Positions 6,675 to 15,250 of a stretch of DNA of 64,000 nucleotides are shown piece by piece. The stretch spans positions 8,227-72,226 of the forward strand of contig JAEZSP010000052.1 in assembly GCA_023421735.1 (NCBI GenBank), in the 5' to 3' direction. Under the pieces are notes generated by a model. It had not been told where the DNA came from. It made no database searches and saw only the letters and a list, made by a program, of their open reading frames with translations. Each line of letters starts with the position of its first letter. Position 1 is the first letter of the stretch. The DNA is from Bacillota bacterium (GTDB lineage: Bacteria > Bacillota_A > Clostridia > Christensenellales > Aristaeellaceae). The position numbers and the translations under genes are program-made.

Positions 6675-8192
6675 TTACTTTTTGGTTAATCCGACGGTCT
6701 CGAGGAAGCGGAGGATGCCCGCATCGTCCTTCATGACGCCCGCATCGGAAAGCACGCGTGCGCACTTCACGGACAGTGCCTTGCGGATGGCTGCGTCCGC
6801 CTGGTCGTCCGTGAGGGCTGTGCCGGTTGCTTTTGCGATTTCCGCAATCCACCGGTAGTGCTTGGAAAGCGGGGAATCTTCCGCGGGAATTTCGGAGAGG
6901 GGCGTTTCTCCGGTCAGGTATTTTTTCAGTTCCGCAAACTCGGTGACGAGCCGACCGGGCAGGATAAACATGCCCATGACCTCGATCAGTCCGATGTTCT
7001 CTTTTTTGATGTGATGAAGGTCCGCGTGCGGATGGAATACGCCCAGCGGATGTTCGGGGGTCGTCAGATTATTGCGCAAAACGAGGTCGAGCTTGAATTG
7101 TCCGTCTTCGATCCGGAGGATCGGCGTGACGGTGTTGTGGGGCGTGCCGTCTGTTTCCGCATAGATGCCGCGCGCCGGATCGGAATACGTGCGCCAGGCG
7201 TTGAGGATGCGGGCTGCGGTTTCGGTGAGGCGCGCGCGGTCGCGTCCGCGCAGCCGGATGCAGGTCATCGGCCAGTCCGCGATTTCCGCCTCGACGCCCG
7301 GGACGCCCGTCAGCGCGATTTTGGTCTTTGCCGCGTCCATGGGGAAAAGGTGGCGTCCGCCCTGGAAGTGATCGTGATTGAGAATGGAGCCGCCCACGAT
7401 GGGCAGATCGGCGTTTGAGCCGAGGAAGTAGTGCGGGAACTGGGACACAAAGTCAAAAAGGCGCACAAACGTCTTTTCTGAAATTGCCATGGGAACATGC
7501 TGTTCATTGAGCACGATGCAGTGTTCGTCATAATAGAGATAGGGCGAATACTGCAAAAACCAGTTTTCACCGCCGAAATGCAGGGGCACCATGCGGTGAT
7601 TCTGGCGGGCGGGAAAGCCGATGCGTCCCGCGTAGCCCACGTTTTCGATGCAGAGCATGCACTTGGGATAGCCGACCTGCGGGAGCGATTTTGCGGCCGC
7701 GATATCGCGGGGATCCTTTTCGGGCTTGGAGAGGTTGATGGTGATCTCAAGCTGGCCGCAGGGTGAGTCTTCGAAGAAGCGCTGGTTTTTTGCGATGCGG
7801 GAGACCTTGATATAATCGTTGTGTCTGCACAGGGCGTAGAACCAACCCGTCGCGGCCTGCGGGGACACGCCCGCAAGCTTCGCAAACGTTTCGCGCACCT
7901 CGGCGGGGGAGGGGGTCAAAGCGCCCATGATTTTTGCGGTAAACAAATCCCGCGCCTCGGCGCGATCCCCGATGAGGCCCGCCTGAACCGCGCAATCTGA
8001 TAGCATCTCCAAGTATGCATCCGCCGTTTCGGGGATTGGCGCGGGCGTATATTCGATGTCCGCGGGCGCGGACATTCCCATGATTTCCAGGAGCCGATTG
8101 ACACAATAAGCCCGATCGATTGGATAAATCATTGCATGTTCCTGCGCGAAATCGACGAGGCGGTAGATTGCCTGGGTGGCGAGATTCGTCAT
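6675..8192 (-). CDS. galT: UDP-glucose--hexose-1-phosphate uridylyltransferase (class II GalT)
   Basis: A 505-residue enzyme of the Gram-positive GalT family (about 490-510 residues, unlike the roughly 350-residue E. coli type). It transfers UMP between UDP-glucose and galactose-1-phosphate in the Leloir pathway. Seen directly are GSILNHDHFQGGRHLFPM (about residue 300) and the VFHPHADLHHIKKENIGLIE block near residue 420, both typical of this family. The second ATG (8192) is preferred because AAGGAG lies 9 bases before it; the ATG at 8210 has no ribosome site. It is divergent from galK with both promoters in the gap. Confidence 0.93.
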   Translation of the reverse strand: MTNLATQAIYRLVDFAQEHAMIYPIDRAYCVNRLLEIMGMSAPADIEYTPAPIPETADAYLEMLSDCAVQAGLIGDRAEARDLFTAKIMGALTPSPAEVRETFAKLAGVSPQAATGWFYALCRHNDYIKVSRIAKNQRFFEDSPCGQLEITINLSKPEKDPRDIAAAKSLPQVGYPKCMLCIENVGYAGRIGFPARQNHRMVPLHFGGENWFLQYSPYLYYDEHCIVLNEQHVPMAISEKTFVRLFDFVSQFPHYFLGSNADLPIVGGSILNHDHFQGGRHLFPMDAAKTKIALTGVPGVEAEIADWPMTCIRLRGRDRARLTETAARILNAWRTYSDPARGIYAETDGTPHNTVTPILRIEDGQFKLDLVLRNNLTTPEHPLGVFHPHADLHHIKKENIGLIEVMGMFILPGRLVTEFAELKKYLTGETPLSEIPAEDSPLSKHYRWIAEIAKATGTALTDDQADAAIRKALSVKCARVLSDAGVMKDDAGILRFLETVGLTKK

Positions 8193-8225
8193 AACGGTAT
8201 TCTCCTTCATTTATGCGTCTCATCC

Positions 8226-8255
8226 ATTATCAAGTACGCGGGTGCGCCGTGTCAA
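8226..8255 (-). promoter_or_regulatory. galT promoter
   Basis: Minus strand TTGACA (8255-8250), 18-base spacer, GATAAT (8231-8226). It lies back to back with the galK promoter at 8278-8306, so a single regulator bound between them could control both genes; no clear operator was found. Confidence 0.6.
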
Positions 8256-8277
8256 TCGTAAAGATTTTAATTTATCC

Positions 8278-8306
8278 TTGCTTCTGTTATAGCACGGGGG
8301 TAAAAT
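8278..8306 (+). promoter_or_regulatory. galK promoter
   Basis: TTGCTT (8278-8283), 17-base spacer, TAAAAT (8301-8306), the same box sequences as the promoter at 966-994. Confidence 0.55.
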
Positions 8307-8429
8307 AAACAATGACGATTTGGATGTCTAAAGCCCATGTTTCCCGTTTCGGCCGCGTTTGATCGGCGCTGAGCGGGATGGACGTTCGACACCCTGGACA
8401 AAGTTTTTTTCCGAAAGCGGGGTATGTGT

Positions 8430-9677
8430 ATGAACGTACAATCAGTTTTAACGGCGAATGCCGCGCGCATGGAGACCCTTTACGCGGGCGTCGACCAGAC
8501 AAAAAGATATGAGGCGGTGGCGGAAGGATTCCGAAAGCGCTTTTCCGAGGAGCCCACGATGTTCGTTTCCGCACCCGGCCGCGCCGAAATCATCGGCAAC
8601 CACACCGATCACAACCGCGGGCGCGTGCTCGCGGCATCGGTTGACATGGACATCGTTGCGGCGGTCAGGCGGCGCGACGACATGCGCGTCGAGATGTATT
8701 CGGACGGATATTCGCGTCCGTTCAAGGTGTCGCTCCAGACGCTCAAACCCATCGTGGGCGAGCAGGAAACGACCCTGTCGCTTATTCGCGGCGTCGCAGG
8801 GCGTCTAAATGAGCTGGGTTATGAAATCGGCGGGTTTTCCGCGTATGCGAATTCGACCGTTCTGAAGGGCTCCGGCCTATCCTCCTCTGCGGCGGTCGAG
8901 GTGCTTTTGGGTTCGATTCTCAATGCGCTTTACAACGAATGGAAGATCGATCCCAAGACGATCGCGCAGGCTGCTCAGTACGCCGAGAACAACTATTTCG
9001 GCAAGCCCTCCGGGCTGATGGACCAGATGGCGAGCGCGATGGGCGACCTGGTGGCGATCAACTTTGGACCGGAAGCGCCCAATGTGGAGACCGTGGCCTA
9101 CGACTTTGGCAAGAAGGGCTATGACATCTGCGTGGTGTCCGCGGGCGGCGAACACGGGAACCTGACGGAGCAGTATGCGGCGATTCCCGCGGAGATGAAG
9201 GATGTTGCAATCGCGATGGGCAAGGAAGTGCTCGGCAGCACGACCGCGACCGAAATCGTGAAGGCGATCCCCATGCTTAAAAACAAGGTGCCTGATCGCG
9301 CGATTTTGCGCGCGCTGCACTTTGCGGACGAGACAGAGCGCGTGCGCATGGCGGTTGAGGCGCTGAAAAAGGACGACATTGAGGCGTTTTTCTCGGCGAT
9401 CAACGAATCCGGCGAGTCGAGCTGGAAGCTGTTGCAGAACATCTTTGTTCCGAACTCCGACAATCAGGAAATGAGCATGGCGCTCGAGATGAGCAGGCGC
9501 TACCTCGAGGGCAGAGGGGCATGGCGCATTCACGGCGGCGGGTTTGCGGGGACGATCCTCGCGTTCGTGCCCAAGGATGTGACGGAGGAATACCGCGCGG
9601 TGATGGATGCGACGTTCGGCGAAGGCGCGGTGAGCGTACTGGCGATTCGGCCGACAGGCCCGGTTTACTTGAAATAG
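8430..9677 (+). CDS. galK: galactokinase
   Basis: A 415-residue GHMP-family kinase that phosphorylates galactose at C1 with ATP. The galactokinase signature appears as GRAEIIGNHTDHNRG (about residue 45; the usual Glu before His-Thr-Asp is Asn here), the GHMP phosphate loop as LKGSGLSSSAA (about residue 145), and the third motif as HGGGFAGT near residue 370. The ATG at 8430 has GGGG 7 bases upstream; an in-frame ATG at 8424 sits directly against the ribosome site and is less likely. It pairs functionally with divergent galT. Epimerase galE is not in the window. Confidence 0.93.
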   Translation: MNVQSVLTANAARMETLYAGVDQTKRYEAVAEGFRKRFSEEPTMFVSAPGRAEIIGNHTDHNRGRVLAASVDMDIVAAVRRRDDMRVEMYSDGYSRPFKVSLQTLKPIVGEQETTLSLIRGVAGRLNELGYEIGGFSAYANSTVLKGSGLSSSAAVEVLLGSILNALYNEWKIDPKTIAQAAQYAENNYFGKPSGLMDQMASAMGDLVAINFGPEAPNVETVAYDFGKKGYDICVVSAGGEHGNLTEQYAAIPAEMKDVAIAMGKEVLGSTTATEIVKAIPMLKNKVPDRAILRALHFADETERVRMAVEALKKDDIEAFFSAINESGESSWKLLQNIFVPNSDNQEMSMALEMSRRYLEGRGAWRIHGGGFAGTILAFVPKDVTEEYRAVMDATFGEGAVSVLAIRPTGPVYLK

Positions 9678-9688
9678 GGAGTGAACAT

Positions 9689-10843
9689 ATGATTCTCATC
9701 AAGAATGCTGATCTTTATACGATGGATGAAGCGGGCCGCGTGACGCGCGGTGACGTTTTGATGGACGGCGCGAAGATCATTGCCGTGGGGCAGAACCTTT
9801 CGGCCCCTGGCGCGCAGGTATTCGACGCGAAGGGGCGCGTGGTCATGCCGGGCATTGTGGATGCCCACTGCCACATCGGCATGTGGGAGGACGGCATGGG
9901 CTTTGAGGGCGCGGACGGCAATGAGAGAACCGATCCCGTGACGCCCGCGCTGCGCGCGCTGGACGCCGTGAACCCCGTCGATCCGTGCTTTCGCGAGGCA
10001 ATTGCGGGCGGCGTGACGACGGCCTGCACCGGCCCCGGATCCGCCAACGTCATTGGCGGGCAGTTTTTGGCGATGAAGACGGCAGGGCGCACCATGGACG
10101 AGATGGTGATCAAGGAGCCGCAGTCCTTGAAAAGCGCCTTTGGTGAGAATCCGAAGCGCGTCTATTCCGGGCAGAACAAGGCGCCCTCCACGCGCATGGC
10201 GACCGCCGCCATCTTCCGCAAGGCGTTTACCGAGGCGCGCACGTACATGGAGAAGTCCGACAACCCCGATCCCGAAAAGCGCCCCGCGCGTGATTTGGGG
10301 CTGGATGTGCTCGCGAGCGCGTTGCGCGGGGATCTGCCCGTTAAGATGCATGCGCACCGGGCGGACGACATACTGACCGCGATTCGGCTGGCTGCCGAGT
10401 TTGGGTTGCGGGCGACCGTGGATCATTGCACGGAGGGATACCTGATTCTCGACGAGCTCAAAAAGGCGAATATCGTGGGCTGCATCCTGGGGCCGATCCT
10501 CGGCGAGCGTTCGAAGATCGAGCTTCGCAACATGACGTTTCGCGCGCCGAGCGAGTTTTACAAGGCGGGCGTGCCGTTTGCGCTGATGACCGATCATCCG
10601 GTCATCCCGATTCAGTATCTGCGCGTGCAGGCGGGCATCTGCGTTGCGGAGGGGTTGCCGGAGTACGAAGCGATGAAGGCGATTACCGCCAATGGCGCGG
10701 AGATGATCGGGCTTGCGGACAAGGTCGGCTCGATCCGCGCAGGCAAGGACGCGGATGTCGTGATGTATGACGGCGATCCGCTGGACTGCCGCAGCAAGGT
10801 GGCGCTGACAATCGTAAACGGAGACGTGGTTTTCGAGAGATGA
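9689..10843 (+). CDS. amidohydrolase (imidazolonepropionase-like)
   Basis: A 384-residue metal-dependent hydrolase of the amidohydrolase superfamily. Metal ligands are visible as DAHCHIG (HxH, about residue 60), a central KMHAHR (residue 220), VDHCTEGY (245) and LMTDHPVIP (300, the catalytic Asp). The C-terminal strand set GSIRAGKDADVVMYDGDPLD closes the small beta-sandwich. It likely hydrolyses a cyclic amide or similar C-N bond; the substrate is not deducible. AGGGAG lies 7 bases before the ATG. The stop overlaps tsaE by 4 bases, so it leads the tsaE-tsaB-rimI run. Family is secure, the reaction is not. Confidence 0.85.
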   Translation: MILIKNADLYTMDEAGRVTRGDVLMDGAKIIAVGQNLSAPGAQVFDAKGRVVMPGIVDAHCHIGMWEDGMGFEGADGNERTDPVTPALRALDAVNPVDPCFREAIAGGVTTACTGPGSANVIGGQFLAMKTAGRTMDEMVIKEPQSLKSAFGENPKRVYSGQNKAPSTRMATAAIFRKAFTEARTYMEKSDNPDPEKRPARDLGLDVLASALRGDLPVKMHAHRADDILTAIRLAAEFGLRATVDHCTEGYLILDELKKANIVGCILGPILGERSKIELRNMTFRAPSEFYKAGVPFALMTDHPVIPIQYLRVQAGICVAEGLPEYEAMKAITANGAEMIGLADKVGSIRAGKDADVVMYDGDPLDCRSKVALTIVNGDVVFER

Positions 10844-11283
10844 AATATCTGACGCGCGGCGCGCGCGACACATTTGAGTTTGGCGCGGCGCTCGGGGTAG
10901 ACCTTGCCCCGGGCGACGCCGTGCTTTTATCGGGCGAACTGGGCGCGGGCAAGTCGGTGCTCGCGCGGGGAATTGCCGCCGCCTGCGGGATTGACGGGCC
11001 TATGCCGAGCCCGACTTTTACGATTATGATCCCCTATGAGGGCGAAAAAAAACTTTATCACTTTGACCTCTATCGGCTCATGGACCCCGACGAGTTTTAT
11101 GCGGCGGGGCTGGAGGAGTTTTTGGGCGGGGATGGGATCGCGGTCATCGAATGGCCGGAAATGGCGGATTTAAACCCATCTGGCGCAATCCGCGTCCATA
11201 TTGCGCGCGGTGCGGATGAGGACGAGCGAATCATCGAGACCGGGGCGCGGCGCGCGCTCGAAAGATGGGAGGCGGACAGGTGA
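10840..11283 (+). CDS. tsaE: tRNA threonylcarbamoyladenosine biosynthesis ATPase TsaE
   Basis: A 147-residue P-loop ATPase with Walker A GELGAGKS (about residue 33), the PSPTFTI switch segment (residue 54), HFDLYRL and the late EWPEMAD motif, all characteristic of TsaE. It drives the TsaB-TsaD complex that makes t6A37 in tRNAs reading ANN codons. It overlaps the amidohydrolase by ATGA and tsaB by GTGA. tsaD is not in the window. Confidence 0.95.
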   Translation: MKYLTRGARDTFEFGAALGVDLAPGDAVLLSGELGAGKSVLARGIAAACGIDGPMPSPTFTIMIPYEGEKKLYHFDLYRLMDPDEFYAAGLEEFLGGDGIAVIEWPEMADLNPSGAIRVHIARGADEDERIIETGARRALERWEADR

Positions 11284-11978
11284 ACATACTTGCAATTGAC
11301 ACCTCAGGCCCCGTCGCGGGTTGCTGCGTTATGACGAACGGGAAGATTGCGCAGCTGATTGAGATGGACAATGGGTTGACTCATTCCGAGACGATCATGC
11401 CGGCGATCGACCGGGCACTCGAGGCGGCAGGGGTTTGCGCGCGGGAAATCGATTTATTCGCGGTGGTTGCGGGTCCCGGTTCCTTTACGGGCGTGCGCAT
11501 CGGCGTTTGTGCCGCGAAGGGATTTGCGCATGCGTGGGGGAAGCCCTGCGCGCCGATTCACGCGCTGGAGGCGCTGTCGCTCAATCTCGCCGGATTTGAC
11601 GGATTGGTGTGTCCGATTCTGGATGCACGGCGCGGTCAGGTCTATTGCGCGGCGTTCGATGTGAAAACGGGCGTGCCTGTGCGCGCTTTGGACGACGACG
11701 CGGTGGCGCTCGAGGATTTTATTGGATCGCTCCCGCCGTGCGAGAAATACGCCTTTGTGGGCGACGGTGTGCCTGTGAACGCGGAAAAGATCAAAGTAAT
11801 GCTCGGCGCGCGCGTGTTTTTGCCGCCTGCGCATTTATTATCGCTGCGCGCGGACGCGGTGGCGGTGCTTGCGGCACAAAAGGAAGACGAGTGGGTTGCG
11901 GCGCGCGCACTGACGCCTGTCTACCTGCGCAAGCCGCAGGCGGAGCGCGAACGGATGGAGAAGCTCAATCATGCGTGA
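11280..11978 (+). CDS. tsaB: t6A biosynthesis scaffold protein TsaB
   Basis: A 232-residue ASKHA-fold protein with NILAIDTSGP at the N-terminus and VAGPGSFTGVRIG (about residue 65), the TsaB signature. It is the non-catalytic partner of TsaD. The GTG at 11280 is preferred: it overlaps the tsaE stop, and GGAGG lies 7 bases upstream. It overlaps rimI by 8 bases. Confidence 0.95.
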   Translation: MNILAIDTSGPVAGCCVMTNGKIAQLIEMDNGLTHSETIMPAIDRALEAAGVCAREIDLFAVVAGPGSFTGVRIGVCAAKGFAHAWGKPCAPIHALEALSLNLAGFDGLVCPILDARRGQVYCAAFDVKTGVPVRALDDDAVALEDFIGSLPPCEKYAFVGDGVPVNAEKIKVMLGARVFLPPAHLLSLRADAVAVLAAQKEDEWVAARALTPVYLRKPQAERERMEKLNHA

Positions 11979-12441
11979 TTTGACTTTTACGCCCATGACG
12001 TTGGCGGACATTGATCAGGTGGAGGAGATTGAGCGCGCGACATTCGCGATTCCATGGTCGCGCGCTTCGCTCGAGCGCGAGGTGATGGAGAATGTCTGCG
12101 CACGCTATCTGGTGGTACGCGACGGCCCTGAGATTCTCGGTTATGCGGGCATGTGGTTTGTCATCGACGAGGCACACGTCACAAACGTCGCCATACGGCA
12201 GGATGCACGCGGACAGGGCATTGGAGAGGCACTCATGCGCGAGCTGATCCGGCTTGCGGCGCAGAGCGGCATGACGTGGATGACCCTCGAATGCCGCCGT
12301 TCAAACCTCGTTGCCCAAAACCTTTACCACAAGCTCGGTTTCGTCGATGTCGGATATCGCAAGCGCTACTACGAGGACAACCGCGAGGACGCGCTCGTGA
12401 TGGCGCTGGAAGCGCTGGGTGAGGGGGAAGACGGGGCATGA
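11971..12441 (+). CDS. rimI: ribosomal protein bS18 N-acetyltransferase RimI-like
   Basis: A 156-residue GNAT enzyme. The acetyl-CoA loop reads RQDARGQGIGEALM (about residue 72), followed by LECRRSNLVAQNLYHKLGF, the hallmark of RimI. It acetylates N-terminal amines, classically bS18. The tsaE-tsaB-rimI order is common in Bacillota. GGAGA within the end of tsaB serves as ribosome site. Confidence 0.92.
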   Translation: MRDLTFTPMTLADIDQVEEIERATFAIPWSRASLEREVMENVCARYLVVRDGPEILGYAGMWFVIDEAHVTNVAIRQDARGQGIGEALMRELIRLAAQSGMTWMTLECRRSNLVAQNLYHKLGFVDVGYRKRYYEDNREDALVMALEALGEGEDGA

Positions 12442-12517
12442 TGCCGGGGGACCCCTTCCGAAGGAACCGCGATCCCATCGGAAGCCCGATCTGGGAGAAG
12501 GGTTTTTATCTGTCTGC

Positions 12518-12549
12518 CGATCGCCTGGGGGTAGCCCCCCGGGCGATCG
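12518..12549. other. strong hairpin downstream of rimI
   Basis: CGATCGCC (12518-12525) pairs with GGCGATCG (12542-12549), with a further G/C-rich inner stem. There is no T run. It is probably a transcript end or RNA-stability structure for the rimI operon. Confidence 0.4.
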
Positions 12550-12663
12550 AGATTAAGCCATATATTCGATTTTCATCCCTGTGTTTTCGGGGCTCCGATT
12601 CCGGGCAGCCGACAAGAAATGAATGTTTTTGCCGGGGCGCAGGGGCGGGGCCTTGCATACGAT

Positions 12664-12692
12664 TTGACAGAAAGTGCCGCTTGCGCTACAAT
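12664..12692 (+). promoter_or_regulatory. promoter of the hydrolase/Mur ligase/Ddl operon
   Basis: TTGACA (12664-12669), 17-base spacer, TACAAT (12687-12692), followed by AAAGGAG and the ATG at 12717. Confidence 0.8.
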
Positions 12693-12716
12693 GTATCCGG
12701 TAAAGGAGCCTGATCG

Positions 12717-13496
12717 ATGTATTTTGACCATGGCAGCGCGCGTATGTACTACGAGACGCACGGCGCGACGGGCGATCCGCTGGTGCTTTTGCACGGTTGG
12801 GGCGGAAAAGCGGACAGCATGGCACCCCTGACCCGCGACTTCAAGGAGACGCGGCGGGTGCTCGCGGTGGACTTTCCGGGGCATGGACAGAGCCCGGAGC
12901 CGCCGGAGCCTTGGGAGGTCACGGAATATATGGAACTGACGCGGGCGCTCCTTGCGGAGGAGGGCTTCGCGGGTGCTGATATTGTGGCGCATTCATTTGG
13001 CGGGCGCGTGTCGATCCTACTGGCGGCGCAACATCCCGAAATGGTCAACCGGCTTCTGCTCACGGGCTGCGCGGGCATTCCGCCCAGACAGGCGAACAAG
13101 GTGAGCACGAAGACGCGCGCATACAAGGCGCTGCGCGGCATGGCGGACAACGCTGTCACGCGCGGGATGTTCGGAGACAGGGTGGACGACTGGCGCGAAT
13201 CGCTGGTGCAGAAGTTCGGCTCGGCGGATTACAGGGCGCTTACGCCGTCCATGCGGCAGACGTTCAATCGGATTCTGAAGCAGGATCTGACGGAATATCT
13301 CAAAAAGATTAAGGCACCGACGCTTCTCGTCTGGGGCGAGAACGATACGGCGACGCCGATCTGGATGGGCGAGCTGATGGAGAAAGAAATCCCAGATGCG
13401 GCGCTCATTCGTTTCGCGGGGGCGGGACATTTTGCATATCTGGATCAATATCCGCGCTTTCTGGCCATTGCGCGGGCATTTCTAAAGGATCGCTGA
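12717..13496 (+). CDS. alpha/beta hydrolase
   Basis: A 259-residue alpha/beta-hydrolase. The oxyanion region is LLHGWGG (about residue 25), the nucleophile elbow is AHSFGG (residue 95), the acid is in WGENDTATP (near 210) and the base in GAGHFAYLDQ (near 235). It belongs to the broad esterase/peptidase-like group; the substrate is unknown. It is the first gene after a consensus promoter, and a Mur ligase and a D-Ala-D-Ala ligase follow on the same strand. The neighbours suggest a cell-wall precursor or muropeptide-related role, which is inference. Confidence 0.88.
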   Translation: MYFDHGSARMYYETHGATGDPLVLLHGWGGKADSMAPLTRDFKETRRVLAVDFPGHGQSPEPPEPWEVTEYMELTRALLAEEGFAGADIVAHSFGGRVSILLAAQHPEMVNRLLLTGCAGIPPRQANKVSTKTRAYKALRGMADNAVTRGMFGDRVDDWRESLVQKFGSADYRALTPSMRQTFNRILKQDLTEYLKKIKAPTLLVWGENDTATPIWMGELMEKEIPDAALIRFAGAGHFAYLDQYPRFLAIARAFLKDR

Positions 13497-13625
13497 TCGG
13501 ATGCCAGGTCGGCAGGTCGGCTTTTGGGTTTCGCACGGCGAACGGCGAACGGATGAGCGGAGCGGAAAACTGCCCGTGTGCCCTGTGCAGAGACGGTTTG
13601 GAATCCTGAATAACGGAGGGCGGGC

Positions 13626-15224
13626 ATGACACTGAACTGGATCGAAATCGTGCTGACTGCGGCGTGCTGCGCCGTTGGCGCGCGTCATTACATTCATATG
13701 CTCCAGCTCGAAAGCTACCAGCTTCCCGGGTACAAGCGCTATCTCAACCGTACGCTGGACCGGATGTTCCGACGTCTGGTGCTGGTGGGTGTGGTTTTTA
13801 CACTGATGGGCTTTGCGATGACATACATCCTCCAGCCTTTTACGGTGGGCATTCCGGAGAAGCGCGCGACCATCGCGATGTGGGTGACGCTCACGCTTTT
13901 CATCATCGTAACCGGGGCGCTCGCAGTCGTCGATTTCCGTGCGCCCGCGAAAAAGCCGCTCGTCTTGACCAAGCGCGCCCGGCGGCTGTACATCGCGCTC
14001 GCCGCCATCGCGCTTTTGGGCTGTACCATCGTCTCGTTCATTGGACTGCCGCCGTACATTATATACGCGGCGGTCGCATATCTCGTCTATGCGGCTGAAT
14101 TTGCGGAAGAACCCATTGAAAAGCGCATCAATATGGGCTATTTTAACGCGGCGCGGGAAAAGCTCGCCGCGCGCAGCGACCTCATCAAAATCGGCATTAC
14201 CGGCAGCTACGGAAAGACATCCACCAAGTTCGTGCTGCGCGACATCCTTTCGGTGAAATACAACGTACTTGCGACGCCGTCAAGCTTCAATACGCCCATG
14301 GGCGTTTCGTCCATCGTGAACGACAAATTGAAGCGCGAGCATCAGGTGTTCATCGCCGAGATGGGCGCGCGCCACGTAGGCGACATCAAGGAAATGTGCG
14401 ATCTGGTGCACCCGAAGTATTCCGTGTTGACCTCCATCGGCGAGCAGCATCTTGAGACATTCGGGTCCATCATGAACATCGTAAATACGAAAAACGAGAT
14501 CATGGAAGCGTTGCCGCCGGACGGCGTGGGCTTTTTTGCCTCGGACGGCGAATACTGCGACCGATTGTTTGCCAAACTCGAACGCGAGAAATACCGCGTG
14601 GCCTTCGACCCCATGCGCAAGCCGCACATGCTGATTGGCGAGGTGGAGGTTGACACGCAAGGCAGCCGCTTCACACTGACGTGTTCTGACGGCACGTATG
14701 CACGCTGCCGCACGAAGCTCCTGGGACGGCACAACATCCAGAACATCGCGCTTGCGGCGTCCGTGGCGAAGCGGCTCGGACTGACCATGGAGGAGATCGC
14801 GCGGGGCATCCGGAAAATTACGCCCGTGGAACACCGGCTCCAGCTCATTCCCGGACAGATCACGGTCATCGACGACGCGTTCAATTCGAACCCCGCCGGT
14901 TCGCGCGAGGCGCTGAACGTGCTGGGCGGGTTTTCGGGCAGGCGGTTCATTGTAACGCCGGGCATGGTGGAGCAGGGCGAGCGCGAGGATTCCCTGAATT
15001 TTGCGTTCGGCACGCAGATGTACGGGAAAGTGGATGTCGCCATCCTCGTTGGGCCCAAGCACACCAGGCCCATCTTTGAGGGCATGGTCGAGGCAGGTTT
15101 TGACGAGGGCAGAATTTACGTCGCAGACGATCTCAACGAGGCGACCGATCTTTTGCGCGAACTCGGGCGACCCGGCGACGTGGTGCTGTTTGAAAACGAC
15201 CTGCCGGACAATTACAGCGAATAG
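13626..15224 (+). CDS. membrane-anchored Mur ligase family protein (MurF-like)
   Basis: 532 residues. The first 160 carry about four hydrophobic segments (near 57-75, 85-105, 120-140 and 143-160), which ordinary MurF lacks. A MurF-type ligase follows: ATP loop GITGSYGKTSTK (about residue 190), the central EMGARHVGDI and GEQHLETFG segments, and a C-terminal EHRLQLI then DDAFNSNPAGS. Mur ligases join amino acids or dipeptides to UDP-MurNAc-peptides using ATP. Membrane anchoring and the neighbouring Ddl suggest a specialised precursor-ligation step rather than housekeeping MurF. GGAGGGC precedes the ATG. Confidence 0.85.
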   Translation: MTLNWIEIVLTAACCAVGARHYIHMLQLESYQLPGYKRYLNRTLDRMFRRLVLVGVVFTLMGFAMTYILQPFTVGIPEKRATIAMWVTLTLFIIVTGALAVVDFRAPAKKPLVLTKRARRLYIALAAIALLGCTIVSFIGLPPYIIYAAVAYLVYAAEFAEEPIEKRINMGYFNAAREKLAARSDLIKIGITGSYGKTSTKFVLRDILSVKYNVLATPSSFNTPMGVSSIVNDKLKREHQVFIAEMGARHVGDIKEMCDLVHPKYSVLTSIGEQHLETFGSIMNIVNTKNEIMEALPPDGVGFFASDGEYCDRLFAKLEREKYRVAFDPMRKPHMLIGEVEVDTQGSRFTLTCSDGTYARCRTKLLGRHNIQNIALAASVAKRLGLTMEEIARGIRKITPVEHRLQLIPGQITVIDDAFNSNPAGSREALNVLGGFSGRRFIVTPGMVEQGEREDSLNFAFGTQMYGKVDVAILVGPKHTRPIFEGMVEAGFDEGRIYVADDLNEATDLLRELGRPGDVVLFENDLPDNYSE

Positions 15225-15250
15225 AGACGAATCGCTTTTTGGAGGATCGT

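Noticed and set aside
9665..10873. 402-codon minus-strand frame
   Set aside because: Fully antisense to the amidohydrolase, which has clear metal-ligand motifs.
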